Part shown: positions 29,160 through 37,013 of the stretch, in pieces
How positions within the stretch are numbered: position 1 is the first letter of the stretch
How the letters are laid out: every line of letters starts with the position of its first letter
Source: Bradyrhizobium guangzhouense
GTDB taxonomy: Bacteria > Pseudomonadota > Alphaproteobacteria > Rhizobiales > Xanthobacteraceae
DNA length: 64,000 nucleotides
Reading direction: 5' to 3'
Assembly (NCBI RefSeq): GCF_004114955.1
Contig: NZ_CP030053.1
Span: forward strand, 2,046,001 to 2,110,000
Notes under the pieces: model-generated
The model's input: the letters and a program-made list of their open reading frames with translations, nothing else
Database searches by the model: none
Told to the model about the DNA's origin: nothing
Position numbers and translations under genes: made by a program

Positions 29160-30161
29160 ATGCGCACCTTCGCGATCGCGGCGTCCGTCGCCGCGCTGGC
29201 ACTAGGCCTTGCCGGCTCAGCCAGCGCCGACCCGATCATCATCAAGTTCAGCCACGTCGTCGCGACCGACACGCCGAAGGGCAAGGCGTCGGAGAAATTC
29301 AAGGAGCTCGCCGAGAAGTACACGAACGGCAAGGTGAAGGTCGAGGTCTATCCGAACTCGACGCTGTACAAGGACAAGGAAGAGCTCGAGGCACTGCAGC
29401 TCGGCAGCGTGCAGATGCTGGCGCCGTCCAACTCCAAGTTCGGCCCGCTCGGCATCCGCGAGTTCGAGGTGTTCGATCTGCCCTATATCCTTCCCGATCT
29501 GAAGACGCTGCGGAAGGTGACGGAAGGCCCGTTAGGGGCGCGGCTGCTCAAGCTGCTCGAGCCGAAGGGCATCACCGGCCTTGCCTACTGGGATAACGGC
29601 TTCAAGCAGATGAGCGCCAACAAGAAGCTGGTGACCCCTGCCGACTATCAAGGCGTCAAGTTCCGCATCCAGTCCTCGCGCGTGCTGCAGGCGCAGTTCA
29701 AGGCGCTCGGCTCGCTGCCGCAGGTGATGGCGTTCTCGGAAGTCTACCAGGCGCTGCAGACCGGCGTGGTCGACGGCCAGGAGAACACCTGGTCGAACAT
29801 CTATACCCAGAAGATGCACGAGGTGCAGAAGTACATCACCGAGACCAATCACGGCTACATCGGTTACGTCGTGATCGTGAACAAGAAGTTCTGGGACGAT
29901 CTGCCCTCCGACATCCGCGACCAGCTCTCGAAGGCGATGAAGGAAGCGACGGATTTCAACAATGCGCAGTCGCAGAAGGAAAACGACGACGCGCTCGCCG
30001 AGATCAAGAAGAGCGGCAAGAGCGAGATCATCAAGCTCACACCCGAGCAGGACGAGGCGATGCGCAAGGCAATGGAGCCGGTCTACAAGGACGCCGCGAG
30101 CCGCGTCGGCCAGCCGCTGATCGACGAATTCCAGAAGGAAGCCAAAAGCACGACGAACTAG
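29160..30161 (+). CDS. TRAP transporter substrate-binding protein, DctP family
   Basis: A 333-residue periplasmic C4-dicarboxylate-type receptor with signal peptide MRTFAIAASVAALALGLAGSASA. The mature protein starts DPIIIKFSHVVATDTPKGKASEKF and contains RIQSSRVLQAQFKALGSLPQVMAFSEVYQALQTGVVDGQEN, which includes the conserved Arg that binds the ligand carboxylate and the family's VDGQEN motif. TRAP systems need DctQ and DctM membrane subunits, but none is adjacent: a terminator follows and the neighbours are unrelated. It is therefore an orphan receptor working with a transporter elsewhere. AGGGAGAG precedes the ATG. Confidence 0.92.
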   Translation: MRTFAIAASVAALALGLAGSASADPIIIKFSHVVATDTPKGKASEKFKELAEKYTNGKVKVEVYPNSTLYKDKEELEALQLGSVQMLAPSNSKFGPLGIREFEVFDLPYILPDLKTLRKVTEGPLGARLLKLLEPKGITGLAYWDNGFKQMSANKKLVTPADYQGVKFRIQSSRVLQAQFKALGSLPQVMAFSEVYQALQTGVVDGQENTWSNIYTQKMHEVQKYITETNHGYIGYVVIVNKKFWDDLPSDIRDQLSKAMKEATDFNNAQSQKENDDALAEIKKSGKSEIIKLTPEQDEAMRKAMEPVYKDAASRVGQPLIDEFQKEAKSTTN

Positions 30162-30185
30162 TCTCGACGAGGCATGACGATTGAA

Positions 30186-30216
30186 GGGCTTCCGTGCTGC
30201 AACGCGGAAGCCCTTT
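30186..30216 (+). terminator. Terminator after dctP-type gene
   Basis: GGGCTTCCG (30186-30194) and CGGAAGCCC (30205-30213) pair around a 10-base loop and are followed by TTTGTTG. This is a likely intrinsic terminator, 24 bases after the TRAP receptor stop codon. Confidence 0.75.
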
Positions 30217-30242
30217 GTTGCAAATGATGTCCAGCTCGCGAT

Positions 30243-30256
30243 TTGATCCAGATCAA
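30243..30256. promoter_or_regulatory. FixK/FNR-type box upstream of the Spy-like gene
   Basis: TTGAT-CCAG-ATCAA is a perfect match to the palindromic FNR/FixK consensus (TTGAY-N4-RTCAA). It is centred about 108 bases upstream of the ATG at 30358. Just downstream, GTTAC-N6-GTAAC at 30260-30275 is a second inverted repeat, and TAACAT at 30272-30277 could serve as -10, though the spacing is shorter than ideal for a class II site. Confidence 0.6.
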
Positions 30257-30357
30257 GGAGTTACATCTTCGTAACATGGACCTCCCTGTCCAAGTTGTAA
30301 GTTGCGCACGGGCTTCGCGACGCTCATCTTCAAGGCATCCTTCCAGAGGAGGTTCGG

Positions 30358-30930
30358 ATGAGGAAGTTCACCATCGCCGCCATCGCCGTGCTCAGCATCG
30401 CCGGCTCGGGCGCGGTCTATGCCCAATTTCATCGCCCGTGGATGGAGCACTTCCATCACATGCGATTGAACCCGGAAGATCGCGCCGCCTTGGTCGATGC
30501 GCGGATCGCTGCCGTTCATGCCGGGCTGAAGCTCAACGCCGATCAGGAGAAGCTGTGGCCGCCGGTCGAGGCCGCCGTGCGCGACTTCGCCAAGTTGCGC
30601 ATCGACCGTGCCAATGCACGGATGAACCCCGGACCTGGTGACGCCGACAAGCCGGACGATCCGGTCGCCCGCCTGCGACAGCGCGCCGACGACATGGGCG
30701 CGAGCTCGGCGGCCCTGAAGAAGATCGCCGATGCCGCCGATCCGCTCTACAAGACCCTCGACGACGGCCAGAAGCGGCGTCTTGCCCTGCTGACCCGCCA
30801 CCGCGGCCCGTTCGGCGGCGGCGAAGACGGCCCGCCTCATCACTTCATGGAGCGGGGCATGGGCCGCATGATGGACCACATGCGCGGTGGCGATCGGGAC
30901 GACGGCGCCGACCGGGAAGGCCGGCTCTGA
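30358..30930 (+). CDS. Spy/CpxP-like LTXXQ-motif periplasmic protein
   Basis: A 190-residue exported protein with signal peptide MRKFTIAAIAVLSIAGSGAVYA and a helical body rich in Arg, Asp and Ala. Two LTXXQ-like motifs are seen: KLNADQEKLW near residue 60 and KTLDDGQKRRL near residue 137, the pattern of Spy and CpxP periplasmic chaperones. The tail is rich in His, Met, Gly and Asp (PPHHFMERGMGRMMDHMRGGDRDD), suggesting metal binding. AGAGGAGG lies 5 bases before the ATG. An upstream FixK/FNR box suggests low-oxygen control, and a strong terminator follows. Confidence 0.8.
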   Translation: MRKFTIAAIAVLSIAGSGAVYAQFHRPWMEHFHHMRLNPEDRAALVDARIAAVHAGLKLNADQEKLWPPVEAAVRDFAKLRIDRANARMNPGPGDADKPDDPVARLRQRADDMGASSAALKKIADAADPLYKTLDDGQKRRLALLTRHRGPFGGGEDGPPHHFMERGMGRMMDHMRGGDRDDGADREGRL

Positions 30931-30964
30931 GCGCACCGGGATTTCCCGGGGATTAACCTCTGCG

Positions 30965-30989
30965 AAGCCGCTGGAATCCAGCGGCTTTT
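30965..30989 (+). terminator. Terminator after the Spy-like gene
   Basis: AAGCCGCTGG (30965-30974) and CCAGCGGCTT (30978-30987) form a perfect 10-base-pair stem with a 3-base loop, followed by TTCGCATTT. It is a strong intrinsic terminator. Confidence 0.85.
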
Positions 30990-31098
30990 CGCATTTCGGG
31001 GGGCCGTGGAAGAACCTTGGAAAACATGCGTCACATCGCTTGCCAGACCCGGATCGCTTTGCTAAACGACCGGCCTCGCAAGGCATTGACCGCCTTTC

Positions 31099-31174
<76 letters not shown>

Positions 31175-31178
31175 TTTC

Positions 31179-31204
31179 AAGGCCCTGCCGACGCGGGGCC
31201 TTTT
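31179..31204 (+). terminator. Terminator after tRNA-Lys
   Basis: AAGGCCC (31179-31185) pairs with GGGCCTT (31196-31202), followed by TTAAA. The hairpin starts 5 bases after the tRNA CCA end, as expected for a tRNA transcription terminator. Confidence 0.75.
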
Positions 31205-31426
31205 AAATTCCGCGTGCAGAATAAAGCGCGTCTGATGCGACGCTTGTTGTGGTCGGACGTCGCAGGGCGGGATTGCTATGCTCTTTCCATAGTTTCTTTA
31301 TCTTCACCCCATTCAATCGCGCGCGCAGATCCGGTGGTACGGGTCGATGACGTGCTCGTCGTGGAATAGGGATATTTCGGCGAGCAAAAGACGCCGGGCA
31401 TGAATTGCATATTCCGCGCGGTTCTA

Positions 31427-32332
31427 CTAAATGGCTGCGTCCATCAATCGCTCGCGCATGCGTGGGACCACGAAATCGACGAAGGCGCGCAGCTTCAGGG
31501 GCAACCGGCTCTGCGTGTCGTAGACGAGATGCACGGGGCGTGGCGCAGGCTCGAAGGATTCGAGGACGAGCTTCAACCGGCCGCTGCGGACGTGGTCGAC
31601 GATCTGGTAGGACACCACGCGGACCAGTCCCGCCCCCGAGAGCCCCGCGTCGATTGCCGCATCAATCGTGTTCACGCTGAGGCGTGAGCGGAACGAGGCA
31701 GTGATCTCGGCGCCTTCGGATTCGAAGATCCAGGTGCTCAATACGGACACGCTCTGAAACGAAATCACGCTGTGCCGAACGAGATCGTCGGGCGTCGACG
31801 GGGTACCGTTCGCAGCGAGATAGTCGGGACTTGCGCAAATCACGTGCCGCACCGTACCCAAACGCGTCGCGATCAGGCTCGAATCCGGAAGGGGGCCGAT
31901 CCGCAGCGCGACATCGACCTGATCATCCAGGAAGTGCGCGACTCGATCGGTCATGACCAGTCCAACGGAAACGTCGGGGTACGCGGCGAGGAAGCGCGTC
32001 ACTACCGGCAGCACATGCAACCGTCCGAACATGATCGGCGCGGTGACCACCAGGTCTCCTTTCGGCTCGGTGTATTCGCCCGCGGCGGCGCGCTCCGCTT
32101 CGGTCACTTGCTCCAGGATCGCCTTCGCGGCCGTGACATAGGAACGGCCGGCTGGCGTCAACTCCAGCCCCTTTGCGGATCGGATCAGCAGGGTTGCGTT
32201 CAGGTATGCCTCAAGCTCCGCGACCTTGCGACTGACGGTCGCCAGCGGAAGCCGGAGATCTCGGCTCGCCTTCGAGAGGCTACCGCTCTCCGCTGCTGCC
32301 AGCAGCACCGACATGGCTTCCAGGCGATCCAA
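31427..32332 (-). CDS. LysR-family transcriptional regulator (divergent to hydrolase gene)
   Basis: A protein of about 301 residues with an N-terminal winged helix (MSVLLAAAESGSLSKASRDLRLPLATVSRKVAELEAYL) and a LysR effector-binding domain (GDLVVTAPIMFGRLHVLPVVTRFL). I chose the TTG at 32332, which gives LDRLEAMSV, the usual family N terminus; a TTG at 32344 and an ATG at 32314 are alternatives. It is transcribed away from the alpha/beta hydrolase at 32459, with an A-tract inverted repeat in the shared control region, so it likely regulates the hydrolase-azoreductase-MFS-SnoaL gene group. The effector is unknown. Confidence 0.87.
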   Translation of the reverse strand: MDRLEAMSVLLAAAESGSLSKASRDLRLPLATVSRKVAELEAYLNATLLIRSAKGLELTPAGRSYVTAAKAILEQVTEAERAAAGEYTEPKGDLVVTAPIMFGRLHVLPVVTRFLAAYPDVSVGLVMTDRVAHFLDDQVDVALRIGPLPDSSLIATRLGTVRHVICASPDYLAANGTPSTPDDLVRHSVISFQSVSVLSTWIFESEGAEITASFRSRLSVNTIDAAIDAGLSGAGLVRVVSYQIVDHVRSGRLKLVLESFEPAPRPVHLVYDTQSRLPLKLRAFVDFVVPRMRERLMDAAI

Positions 32333-32338
32333 TGGCCC

Positions 32339-32394
32339 TTCCAAAAAACGAGAGGTCTTCTCCCGAATTTATCCTCTCCCGCGATTTTTTGGAA
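32339..32394. promoter_or_regulatory. Long-spaced inverted repeat in the LysR/hydrolase divergent region
   Basis: TTCCAAAAAA at 32339-32348 and TTTTTTGGAA at 32385-32394 are perfect reverse complements; inside them GAGAGG (32350-32355) and CCTCTC (32373-32378) form a nested pair. The left arm overlaps the presumed LysR translation start region. It could be a two-site LysR operator or a hairpin in one of the leaders. Confidence 0.5.
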
Positions 32395-32458
32395 GGCATA
32401 AACCAAGAAACGGCAACTGCGCACGACCCGCGACGTCCGAACTGCCGAGGAGAGACCG

Positions 32459-33340
32459 ATGACCACAACCCGCACCCATTACCGCAACGCAACCGTGAAC
32501 GGTCGCAAGATCTTTTACCGCGAGGCCGGCGACCCTTCCGCCCCGACCATCCTGCTGCTCCATGGCCTGCCGACCAGCAGCCAGATGTTTCGCGACCTGA
32601 TGCCGCTGCTCTCGGACCGCTTCCATCTGGTCGCGCCTGATTACGTCGGCTTCGGCCATTCGGACGCGCCGTCGCGGGACGCCTTCAGCTACAGCTTCGA
32701 GAACCTGGCGTCTCACGTCGCTGGCCTGATCGAGGTGTTGAAGCTCGACTCGTACGTCCTCTACATGCAGGACTATGGCGGGCCGATCGGCTTCCGCCTG
32801 TTCACGCGAGCCCCCGAACGGGTGAGGGGCTTCATCATCCAGAACAGCAACGCCTACATCGAGGGAGTCGGCGATGCGCCGAAAAAGGTGCTGCTGCCGC
32901 TCTGGGACAACCGCACGCCGGAAACGGAAAAGGCTGCGCGCGAGTTCGTCAGCCTGGAAGGCACCAAATTCCAGTGGCTGGTCGGGGCTAGCGATCCCAA
33001 CGCAATCAACCCGGACAACTGGATTCTCGACCAGGCGCTGCTCGATCGTCCGGGCACGCAGGACTATCAGGTCGATCTGCTCGAGAACTACAAGACCAAC
33101 GTCGCGCTCTATCCCGAATGGCAGGCGGCGTTCCGCGCGCACCGGCCGAAGACGCTGATCGTCTGGGGCAAGCACGACCCGTTTTTCATCCCGCCGGGGG
33201 CGCGCGCCTACCTGAAAGATCTGCCCGACGCGAAGCTGGTCTGGCTCGACGCCGGGCACTTCGTGCTCGACGAAAACGCCCCGCAAGTCGCCGCCGAGAT
33301 CAAGGCTGTCTTCGTTCCCGAAGCCGCATCTGCCGCCTGA
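32459..33340 (+). CDS. Alpha/beta hydrolase, haloalkane dehalogenase/epoxide hydrolase type
   Basis: A 293-residue alpha/beta-hydrolase. The oxyanion region is LLLHGLPTSSQMFRDL, the nucleophile elbow is YMQDYGGPIGF with Asp105 as nucleophile rather than Ser, and the catalytic His267 lies in DAGHFVLDEN. An Asp nucleophile places it with haloalkane dehalogenases, haloacetate dehalogenases and epoxide hydrolases rather than esterases. It is the first gene of a forward-strand group with an azoreductase, an MFS pump and a SnoaL-like protein, divergent from a LysR regulator, which looks like a detoxification unit. GAGGAGA precedes the ATG. The real substrate is not known. Confidence 0.88.
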   Translation: MTTTRTHYRNATVNGRKIFYREAGDPSAPTILLLHGLPTSSQMFRDLMPLLSDRFHLVAPDYVGFGHSDAPSRDAFSYSFENLASHVAGLIEVLKLDSYVLYMQDYGGPIGFRLFTRAPERVRGFIIQNSNAYIEGVGDAPKKVLLPLWDNRTPETEKAAREFVSLEGTKFQWLVGASDPNAINPDNWILDQALLDRPGTQDYQVDLLENYKTNVALYPEWQAAFRAHRPKTLIVWGKHDPFFIPPGARAYLKDLPDAKLVWLDAGHFVLDENAPQVAAEIKAVFVPEAASAA

Positions 33341-33405
33341 GCGGCCCAGTGCCGACGTCCGTCGACCATCCGCGATCATCCCCTTAAAACCCGAGAACCA
33401 CGACC

Positions 33406-34035
33406 ATGAGCAAATTGCTGTACATCAAAGCTTCGCCGCGCGGCTCCGCTTCCAAGAGCAGCGCCGTTGCCGACGTTTATGTCGCCACGCTACGCGACCG
33501 GCTTCCCGATCTTGTCGTCGATACACTCGACCTCGCGCAGGAAAGACTTCCCGAGTTCGACGGTGACAAGGTCGCCGCGAAGATGGCTGTCATCGCCGGT
33601 CAGGCTCACGAAGGCCGGCAGAAGACCGCATGGGACGAGATCACGGCGGTTGCGAACCGATTCATCTCCGCGGATCGCTATCTGATCGCGGCGCCGATGT
33701 GGAACGGCGGGATTCCCTATCGTCTCAAGCAGTATATCGACGTGATTCATCAACCAGGGCTGCTGTGGGGCCTGGATCCCCAGACGGGTTACTTCGGACT
33801 GCTGAAGAACAAGAAAGCGGTGCTGGCGCTGACGAGCGGCGCCTTCGGCCCGTCGATGCCATCGCCGGCTTTCGGTGTCGATCACCACTCAACCTATCTG
33901 CGGGACTGGCTGAACCAGGCCGGCGTCACTGACATCGAAGAGATCCGCTTCCAGCCAACACTTCTCAACCCCGATCCCGAGGGGAGCTTCGATGCCGCAG
34001 CAGCGGTGGCCCAGTTCTTCGCGGCTCGCGCCTGA
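33406..34035 (+). CDS. azoR: FMN-dependent NADH:quinone/azo reductase
   Basis: A 209-residue flavodoxin-fold reductase of the AzoR (FMN-dependent NADH-azoreductase) family. The phosphate-binding loop YIKASPRGSASKSSAVAD opens the protein, APMWNGGIPYRLKQYIDVI near residue 100 binds the flavin ring, and LTSGAFGPSMPSPAFGVDHHSTYLRDWL follows. Such enzymes reduce quinones, azo bonds and nitro groups by two electrons, limiting electrophile stress. It lies 65 bases after the hydrolase gene and 27 bases before the MFS gene, probably in one operon under the divergent LysR regulator. Confidence 0.9.
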   Translation: MSKLLYIKASPRGSASKSSAVADVYVATLRDRLPDLVVDTLDLAQERLPEFDGDKVAAKMAVIAGQAHEGRQKTAWDEITAVANRFISADRYLIAAPMWNGGIPYRLKQYIDVIHQPGLLWGLDPQTGYFGLLKNKKAVLALTSGAFGPSMPSPAFGVDHHSTYLRDWLNQAGVTDIEEIRFQPTLLNPDPEGSFDAAAAVAQFFAARA

Positions 34036-34062
34036 CAGAATCGAAAATCGAGGAGAATGATC

Positions 34063-35244
34063 ATGGACCGCCGCCTCCTGGTATTGGCCATCGGAATGTT
34101 TGCGCTCGGCACCGACAGCTATGTCGTCGCCGGCGTGCTGCCGGAAATCTCGCGTGATTTCGATGTGAGCATCGGAGCCGCTGGCCAAATGACAACCGTG
34201 TATTCGGTCGCCTTCGCCCTGCTCTCGCCGACCATTGCCGCGATCGCAGCGAGTGTCCCGCGCAAGAGCCTGCTTCTTGCCGGCGCCGCGATCTTCGTGC
34301 TCGCCAACCTGGCGACTGCGGTCGCCCCGAGTTTCGGGATCGCACTGTTGGCCCGCGCTTTCGCTGGCCTGGGCGCGGCAATGTTCTCGCCGACGGCCAC
34401 TGGATCGGCCGCCATGCTCGTTCCCGCCGAGCGGCGAGGCTTTGCTCTTTCCGTCGTCGTCGCCGGGCTCACTCTGTCCACCGCGCTCGGCTCGCCGACC
34501 GGGGCCGTCATCGGCGGCCTTGGCGATTGGCGCTGGACCATGGCCTTCGTGGCCGCTCTCGGCACCGTTGCCGGCCTCGGCGTCTGGGTCTTCTTGACCG
34601 ACGTGCCGTTGCCGACGGCGGTCTCCTTGAACAAGCGCCTCGCGCCGCTCGCCGACGCGCGCGTCGGATTGACGCTCGCGACGACCTTTCTTGGCCTCAC
34701 CGGAATATTCACCGTCTACACCTACTTCGCCGTCGCTTTCGACCGCGCGATTGGCGGAAACGCCGTGATGCTGGGCGCACTGCTCGTGCTCTGGGGCGCG
34801 GCCGGCACCTTCGCGAACCTCGCCTCCGGACGCCTGATCGACCGGATCGGCGCACGCAAGGTGATCCTGACGATGTTGACCGTGCTGGCGATCGACAGTG
34901 CGCTGATGCCGTGGACCAGTAGAGAGCTTTGGACCGCTGTGCCCGCGATTGTGGTCTGGGGCGCCGCCGGTTGGGGGCTGTTGGTGCCGCAGCAGCATCG
35001 GCTGGTGAGTCTCGCGCCGTCGATCGCGCCGGTACTGTTGGGCCTCAACACGGCAGGCTCATTCTTCGGCATCTCCGCAGCCGGTATTGTCGGTGCTGCA
35101 GGAATCCAAGTCCTCGGCGCGCACAACCTCGGAATCATAGGAGCTGGGTTGGCGATCATCGCACTGATCGTGGCCGAGCTCGCCACAATCCGCATCGCTG
35201 CCGCAAGTGTCTCGCGCTCAATCGAGCTTTCCCCCTCGACCTAA
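34063..35244 (+). CDS. MFS efflux transporter, DHA1 type
   Basis: A 393-residue membrane protein with about 12 predicted transmembrane segments of the drug:H+ antiporter (DHA1) kind. The N-terminal half begins LLVLAIGMFALGTDSYVVAGVLPEI, and FAGLGAAMFSPTATGSAAMLVP covers the region of the conserved antiporter motif in segment 5. I chose the ATG at 34063, 7 bases after GGAG, over the ATG at 34057, which is too close to the ribosome-binding site. It probably exports a toxic compound or metabolite handled by the adjacent hydrolase and azoreductase. Confidence 0.88.
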   Translation: MDRRLLVLAIGMFALGTDSYVVAGVLPEISRDFDVSIGAAGQMTTVYSVAFALLSPTIAAIAASVPRKSLLLAGAAIFVLANLATAVAPSFGIALLARAFAGLGAAMFSPTATGSAAMLVPAERRGFALSVVVAGLTLSTALGSPTGAVIGGLGDWRWTMAFVAALGTVAGLGVWVFLTDVPLPTAVSLNKRLAPLADARVGLTLATTFLGLTGIFTVYTYFAVAFDRAIGGNAVMLGALLVLWGAAGTFANLASGRLIDRIGARKVILTMLTVLAIDSALMPWTSRELWTAVPAIVVWGAAGWGLLVPQQHRLVSLAPSIAPVLLGLNTAGSFFGISAAGIVGAAGIQVLGAHNLGIIGAGLAIIALIVAELATIRIAAASVSRSIELSPST

Positions 35245-35279
35245 ATCCACATCGTCGACCAAAGATGGAGTAAGGACCC

Positions 35280-35714
35280 ATGAGTAAAGCAGTTCAAATC
35301 GTCCAAGCCTTTTACGACGCCGTATCACGGGCCGATGCAGCTACGGTTGTGGGCTTGTTACATCCCGATCTGCACTGGACCGAGGCCGAGGGATTTCCCT
35401 ATTACAGCGGCACTTGGCTCCGCCCGCAGGAGGTCCTCGACAAGCTGCTGGTCCCGCTGGTGCGCGACTGGGACGATTTCTCCGCCGTTGCCGACGATTT
35501 CATCGTCGAAGGCGATCGTGTCGTCAGCCTCGGTGTCTATTCCGGGGTCAACAAGGCGACGGGCAAGGCCATGCGCGCACCCTTCGCACATGTCTGGCGC
35601 GTTGCTGACGGCAAGCTCGCTCGTTTCGACATGTATACGGATACGCTGCTGATCGATCGGGCCATGCAACAGCGGCACGCCGGTGGCAGCGACGGCGCGC
35701 GGATCGGTTCATAG
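35280..35714 (+). CDS. SnoaL/NTF2-like protein
   Basis: A 144-residue cytoplasmic protein with an NTF2/SnoaL fold: AVQIVQAFYDAVSRADAATVVGLLHPDLHWTE forms the N-terminal helices and first strands, and GDRVVSLGVYSGVNKATGKAMRAPFAHVWRVADGKLARFDMYTDT the later curved sheet. Family members include cyclases, isomerases and ketosteroid-like binding proteins; the catalytic role cannot be fixed here. It follows the MFS gene by 35 bases and is probably the last gene of that operon. The 183 bases between its end and the next gene hold no convincing ORF. Confidence 0.85.
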   Translation: MSKAVQIVQAFYDAVSRADAATVVGLLHPDLHWTEAEGFPYYSGTWLRPQEVLDKLLVPLVRDWDDFSAVADDFIVEGDRVVSLGVYSGVNKATGKAMRAPFAHVWRVADGKLARFDMYTDTLLIDRAMQQRHAGGSDGARIGS

Positions 35715-35897
35715 CTTCACGCCACGATCCAATGAAGGCTAATCGACGAGGAAGGATCAGGGCGATGAAAAATTTAGCTCTCGCGGCGCCCTGGTCCGGT
35801 CCGCGAGCTCGCACTTGCCTTCGTCGATATCGCGCGCAGATCCGACCGGACGGGGGTGCTCCTTCCGTCCCGGACACTCGCCCCGCCGGCGCGGCCG

Positions 35898-37013
35898 TCA
35901 GCCGCGCATGCGTGCGATCTCATCTTTCACCTGAGATGGATCGGTCTTGTCCAATGCGAGAAGAAGCGAAGCCACACGGTTGGCGGACGCTGCCCATTCG
36001 GCAAGGCGCGGATAGTTGTCGATGAACCAGCTACAGGCGCTCTGGACCACGACAAAGGCTGCCGCTGCCTGCACGACCTCGCCGAGAAGCATCGTCCCTG
36101 CGACGTATTTCGGCATGCAAAGCAGCAGGCCGATCACCGGCGCCACCAGTGAATTCGTATGGGTTATGATCGTGAGGCGCACGAGTTCCCAGCAATAGTT
36201 CAGCCACGAGGCAATCACTGCCTTGAGGGCAGGGCGGATCGCGCGAATTCCGTCCTCGCCCTTCATGCCGGACCCCATGCCTTCTCCGCTTTCACGCACA
36301 TGGGTGCCAACGGCCCTCAGCTGGGCCTCGGCCCGCTTGTTCTCCTCCAGGACGTCCGTCAGCCGCCGGCCGATCAACATCGTCACGGCTGCCACGGTGA
36401 TCGAGTAGACGACGACGGCGACGACCAAATAGCCGGGAATGGTCAGGGTGAGGCCCGCGGCGTCGATCGCGAGATTGCCTCCGACCACCCAGAGGATACC
36501 GATAAAGGTGGCCGCGGTCAGGAGAGAACCGACCAGCCCGAGAACGAGATCGACCGGAAGGTCTGTTGCCAGCCTGCAGTCCTCGGCGATTCGATATTCA
36601 GGGGCCTGATAATCTCCTGCCACGAAGTTCAGCCGCACGAAGCGATCCTGTCCCAGCCAGTAGCGGTAAAGCTCGTCGCTGAGCCATGCCCGCCAACTTC
36701 GCTGCAGCGTCATCCGTCCCCAAACCGAAAACACGGCGAGCGATAGACTCGCCGCCGCAAGCGGCAGGAATCGCAGGGTCTGGCCGAGAAGCTCTTTCCC
36801 ATCCTTGCGCTCGATGGCGTTGAAGAAGTCGCGGTTCCAGAAATTCAGGTAGTATTGCGTCAGCAATTGCAGAAGAACCGTCGCGACGAGCAGCACGGTC
36901 AGCAGCCAGGCCAAGACCGCCGACTTGCCTGTCCAGAAGCCGCGGGCGCTTTTCCAGAAGCGCAGCAGCAACTGCCGTTCGCCCGGCGCGTGGTATGTCT
37001 CGTCGCTAGGCAT
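35898..37013 (-). CDS. SbmA/BacA/YddA-like ABC transmembrane domain protein, no ATPase domain
   Basis: A 371-residue inner-membrane protein with the ABC_membrane_2/SbmA_BacA fold: LLLRFWKSARGFWTGKSAVLAWLLTVLL at the start, LTQYYLNFWNRDFFNAIERKD near residue 60, and WRAWLSDELYRYWLGQDRFVRL near residue 110. Relatives of the YddA/BclA type carry a C-terminal ATPase domain after this region; here the chain ends right after the membrane domain (LLALDKTDPSQVKDEIARMRG) and no ATPase gene follows. It is thus either a proton-driven SbmA-like uptake protein or half of a transporter. The ATG at 37013 overlaps the pfkB stop by 8 bases, making it the last gene of the beta-glucosidase operon. Confidence 0.85.
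   Translation of the reverse strand: MPSDETYHAPGERQLLLRFWKSARGFWTGKSAVLAWLLTVLLVATVLLQLLTQYYLNFWNRDFFNAIERKDGKELLGQTLRFLPLAAASLSLAVFSVWGRMTLQRSWRAWLSDELYRYWLGQDRFVRLNFVAGDYQAPEYRIAEDCRLATDLPVDLVLGLVGSLLTAATFIGILWVVGGNLAIDAAGLTLTIPGYLVVAVVVYSITVAAVTMLIGRRLTDVLEENKRAEAQLRAVGTHVRESGEGMGSGMKGEDGIRAIRPALKAVIASWLNYCWELVRLTIITHTNSLVAPVIGLLLCMPKYVAGTMLLGEVVQAAAAFVVVQSACSWFIDNYPRLAEWAASANRVASLLLALDKTDPSQVKDEIARMRG

Noticed and set aside
31175..31426. Possible genomic-island attachment at the 3' end of tRNA-Lys
   Set aside because: The tRNA is followed at once by a normal terminator, and no second copy of its 3' end was noticed downstream in the window.
35762..36025. Small forward ORF starting MKNLALAAPWSG after the SnoaL-like gene
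   Set aside because: It has an AGGAAGGA-like site but runs into the 3' end of the SbmA-like gene on the other strand, has an Arg/Pro-rich composition and no recognisable family.
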